Positions 60,642-64,000 of a DNA stretch of 64,000 bases are shown here, in pieces (position 1 is the stretch's first letter; each line of letters opens with the position of its first letter). The position numbers and the translations under genes were made by a program. The stretch comes from Citrus sinensis (taxonomy: Eukaryota > Streptophyta > Magnoliopsida > Sapindales > Rutaceae), in the NCBI RefSeq assembly GCF_022201045.2, contig NC_068563.1:9672001-9736000 (forward strand). The letters run 5' to 3'. The notes under the pieces are model-generated. The model worked only from the letters and a program-made list of their open reading frames with translations. It did not search any database and was not told the DNA's origin.

Positions 60642-62975
60642 TTAGAGCAATCAAATTGTTGAAGTAGTCAGCTAAGTTTGATGACTTTCGAATCTAAGAT
60701 CTCCCTAAGCTGCCAGTTTTTCTTTTCTTGAACTGTCGTTAAAATGCTTCAAACAGTCTCACAAACATTTGTACTAGAGCAAGTAATACATTAGCTTTCT
60801 GTGCATTGTTGGATGCCTTCAATGGAAATTCATGTGTTACAAGTGAGAAGCAAAGGATTGGGCATGTTCATTTGTAAAGCTTTTGTGGCATACAGTTTCG
60901 TACAAACAAGGGCAAGAGCACCTCTTGATGGTCATTTGCTCTTTGGAATGAGCAGCTGTCATCATCTTTTCATAATGATTAAAATTCTTTTCAGGTAAAT
61001 TAAGCATTTGACTTAAACTAAACAACTTTAGCGTCATAAATTTGAGACTTGATAGATTTCAATAATCCTTTTTCAGTTTTTCAAAAGTGTTTTCATCCTA
61101 AATTTATTTAGAATTTGAGAAGCCACCATGCCATGTGCCTTGTGACTACATATTGAAAGGCTGTGATTTGTTGAATGACATATGAGTCCTTATAGTTAAA
61201 TAATATTACGTATTGACATAATTTTGTAGTAAAATCTCGTATAGGTCCCTACTATAGTACTGTTGATATCCCTACAAAGTCGGTTAGAAAACTTGCTGTG
61301 GAAATCAGCTTATGTAGGACTTATTTATTAAAAGTTTTCACGAACAAAACAGAATAACAGTCAAATCATTAGGTTTGTATAACTTTTTAATGGATTTCCG
61401 GAGAGAATCTAATAGAAGACCCTTGTGGTAAAAGAAGAAAAAGAAAATTGTAAACTTTTGGGATTTTCTTTAATTCACATATGCATAAAAAAAAAAAAAA
61501 AGCAATGCTTAATAGAATTTTCTTATAAGCAATAATCAACTGAATAGAGAGATGAAGTGATAAGTAATTTCAAAGTTATGAGCATCATTTTAGTGCTTAG
61601 AATGAAAATATTTAGATATTACTTAGCAAGCAGAGTATTATTCATGCCTCTAGAGATTTGATCAAGTGATTTTCTAATTTTTTTTTTTGGCAACTTGAGT
61701 TTGAATTTCGAAAAAAGTAAGAATTGAAAAATCTATTGGGGCTTCCCCCAATCTAATTGTTGGTAGTTGTTTTTGGCAACTTGTGAATTAACTTGACATA
61801 AAAGCTATATGATTTGACAATCTAGTTAAATGTGACATAGTATAAATTTATTAATTTTGTGAGACTCAATAATTAGTTATCGCATGACCATATAATATAA
61901 TGCCACAACAACTATTACGTGATACAAACTTCAGATTATTTTGTAAGTTTAACATTATCGTTAAAAAAATTCTTACCAAATATTATGATAGAAGTAATGG
62001 GGATATAAGTACATGGGGTTGGAGATATTTATACTCCACTATTTTTATAAATCCATCCCACTTCCAAAAACTAATTGTAATAAGTTCACATAATAGAACA
62101 TTCAGGTATCTATGAACATTAACGTTGCTTAGGTATTTAATTTAAGAGTCATTATCTAATAAGAGATTCTAAAGTAAGGGATCAATTAAAAAATAAAAAA
62201 AAATAGATATTCGAATATATTATAGGATAAAATGCATTGTCATGTGTGTTTTGTTGTCTTTTATTTTATATCCCTCGTTAGAAAATTACTCTTTAATTTT
62301 ATTTTATTAAATCTTTCAATTTCTTTTTTATTTATATTTTTAAAAAATTGTGAATTTATTATAATTAGTTGTTAGAAATGAAATGGATTTGCAAAAGATT
62401 TTTATGAAAATATCACCACCGGAATATATACATGCCGAACTAATTAACCAATGAGCCCAAAATATTTCAACCAATTTGCAAAAACACCCTTTGGAAAATG
62501 ACAATTTAACGAAAGAAGAACCAATCCTACCAATTTTTTTTTACTCATTGGCCACCAGATCGCTTTAGGCTTGGCGAAAAGGCCGAGATCTTGTCTGGCC
62601 CAATGCATAAAATCTTAGGTTTGTTGTGAAAGAGCCAAAATAAAGGGTTTGTGAAAAAAGTCTGAGCCAAGCTAGAATTTTCCAATCATTTTAGATATTC
62701 GTATCAACGTTAATTATTCAAAAATTAATTATTTTAAAACCTTCAAGCTTTAGGCAGCCGTCTTCTTTTTTTTTTTTTTCTCCTGATAGGAGATAACATT
62801 AATTAAGAGAGAGGATGCTTAAATTAAAATTCAGTACTCAAAGTTAAGTCTATAAACTTTTGTTTTTTACTTATCATTTTATTTTGAGACAACCACTTTC
62901 TTTAATTCATTGGTAATAATAATTTATTAATTGTTAACTGATTATAAATTTATAAAAATTAAAAAAAAAAAAGAG
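60642..62975. other. Intergenic, AT-rich
   Basis: 3' flank of the REM gene, then A/T-rich DNA with homopolymer runs (61488-61501, 62766-62780). The short frames at 60801-60998 and 61900-62115 have no motif. A GC-richer GGCCGAGATCTTG patch at about 62580 could be transposon debris, but no termini were found. Confidence 0.45.
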
Positions 62976-63620
62976 TGGGACTACTAGCACCCCTCCAAAA
63001 TCTTTTTGGAACCCCTTTTTCAATTATGTTCCATTTAATGCCAAAAGTACCCTTTTTTTTAATAAACACTATTTTCATTTATAAATCTTACAATTTCTAA
63101 TAATTTTCTCATTTTTTTAGTCTTAATAATTGTATTCATCTCTTCAAACTTTCTTTATTGTTTAATTTCTAAAAAAAAATCTAGAAGAAAAAGTAAGAAA
63201 AACCATATAAAATATTGAGTATTTTATGGTCCAATACAATTTTATCGTACATATAAACTTTGGGTGCAACAATTAGTTTGAGAATTCTTAAAAAATTATT
63301 TGTAGTGAGATAAAATTTTATTTAATTTATTTTCTCACAATGTTGTATCCTAATTTTGTTGCTACATATATTACAAGAGTATTATTTTGGCTTAAAAATT
63401 TGCTTCTTAAATTTAGATTAATTTAATGATTAAAAAAATTTATAGATTGCTTTTTAAATTTAGATTATTCTAATGATTAAAAAAATTTATATTGTGCAAG
63501 CAAAATGAAATTAAATAGAGAAAAAAATATAAATGAGATTAATTCTATTTATATTTATCTTTAAAAGTAATTATAATATGACAAAAATTTTATAAGATTA
63601 ATGGGGATACCAATAGTCCA
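62976..63620. mobile_element. Possible MITE (645 bp)
   Basis: The left terminus TGGGACTACTAGCACCCC and the inverted right terminus TTGGACTATTGGTATCCCC agree over most of about 18 bp. The interior is AT-rich, non-coding and partly repeated (TTTAGATTAATTTAATGATT, then TTTAGATTATTCTAATGATT, about 50 bp apart at 63413-63478). No matching target duplication was found. Confidence 0.4.
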
Positions 63621-64000
63621 ACTCAAAAAAAAAATTCAAAAAATATGTTAAAGCCTAGGTCCACAATAGCCGGCACGGCCTAACCAACCATACATGAATA
63701 GACGTTTAGAGGGCCTGGGCCTGAGCTTAGAAAACCCGGCCTGACCCATCAATTTGCCATCCTAGTCGTCTGAATCTCGAACTCAAGTTCCAAATTTGAA
63801 GGTAACAAAATTAGCTCTCAGATCTTATGTTGTATGTAATTCCACTCGTCATTTAGTTTGCTTTTAAAAGCATCATTATTTTAAATCGCAGATCTCATAG
63901 CAGTAAACCCCGCTCCAATATAGATATATTTTAATAATTTTCTTGTGTTGGATTCAATTTTATAATTTTCTTTTCTTTTCTTTTCTTTTCTTGTAATTGC
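63621..64000. other. Intergenic; hAT-like terminus and TTTTC microsatellite
   Basis: 63735-63767 contains GGCCTGACCCATC followed by TTTGCCATCCTAG, like the right end of the hAT-type element at 48236-48881, but its left end is not identifiable. The window ends in (TTTTC)n from about 63968. Confidence 0.4.

Overview
This is nuclear DNA from a eudicot plant. The genes have introns with GT/AG ends, the intergenic DNA is AT-rich, and most of the sequence consists of nested plant transposons. Protein families present are a CYP76-type cytochrome P450, plant-only B3 proteins of the DUF313 and REM/VRN1 types, and relics resembling FAR1, WRKY and DUF1985. A woody rosid such as Citrus would fit, but that is an impression and not something the sequence proves.

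Layout. 1-4.1 kb: gag-pro, primer-binding site and 5' LTR of an Athila-like Ty3/gypsy element on the minus strand. 4.1-5.5 kb: LTR-like debris, a broken FAR1-like exon and a tandem array of about 87 bp. 6.0-7.6 kb: an intact two-exon P450 gene (minus). 10.8-12.5 kb: an LTR-like relic and a Tourist-like MITE. 13.8-22 kb: a nested cluster in which a second, decayed Athila-like gag is split by a 4.1-kb CACTA element and again by a solo LTR, followed by a WRKY-like relic and a further solo LTR. 25.9-27.9 kb: degraded DUF1985-like coding pieces (minus). 30.2-31.7 kb: a solo LTR with a perfect target-site duplication. 33.4-38.0 kb: a tandem array of about 180 bp, split by a second CACTA element.

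The right third holds the B3 genes. An intact single-exon DUF313-type B3 gene lies at 40.6-41.5 kb. Two partial paralogues joined head to head lie at 43.9-44.8 kb. A decayed REM/VRN1-like B3 gene (49.1-51.8 kb) and its intact four-exon paralogue (58.4-60.6 kb) are in tandem, and an L1-type LINE with a perfect 14-bp target-site duplication sits between them. Several MITEs occupy the gaps.

Three host genes look functional: the P450 (monooxygenase at the ER membrane) and two B3 DNA-binding proteins (nuclear). They show no operon-like or pathway relationship. The window shows local duplication and decay of B3 genes in a transposon-dense region. No tRNA, rRNA or CRISPR was found.
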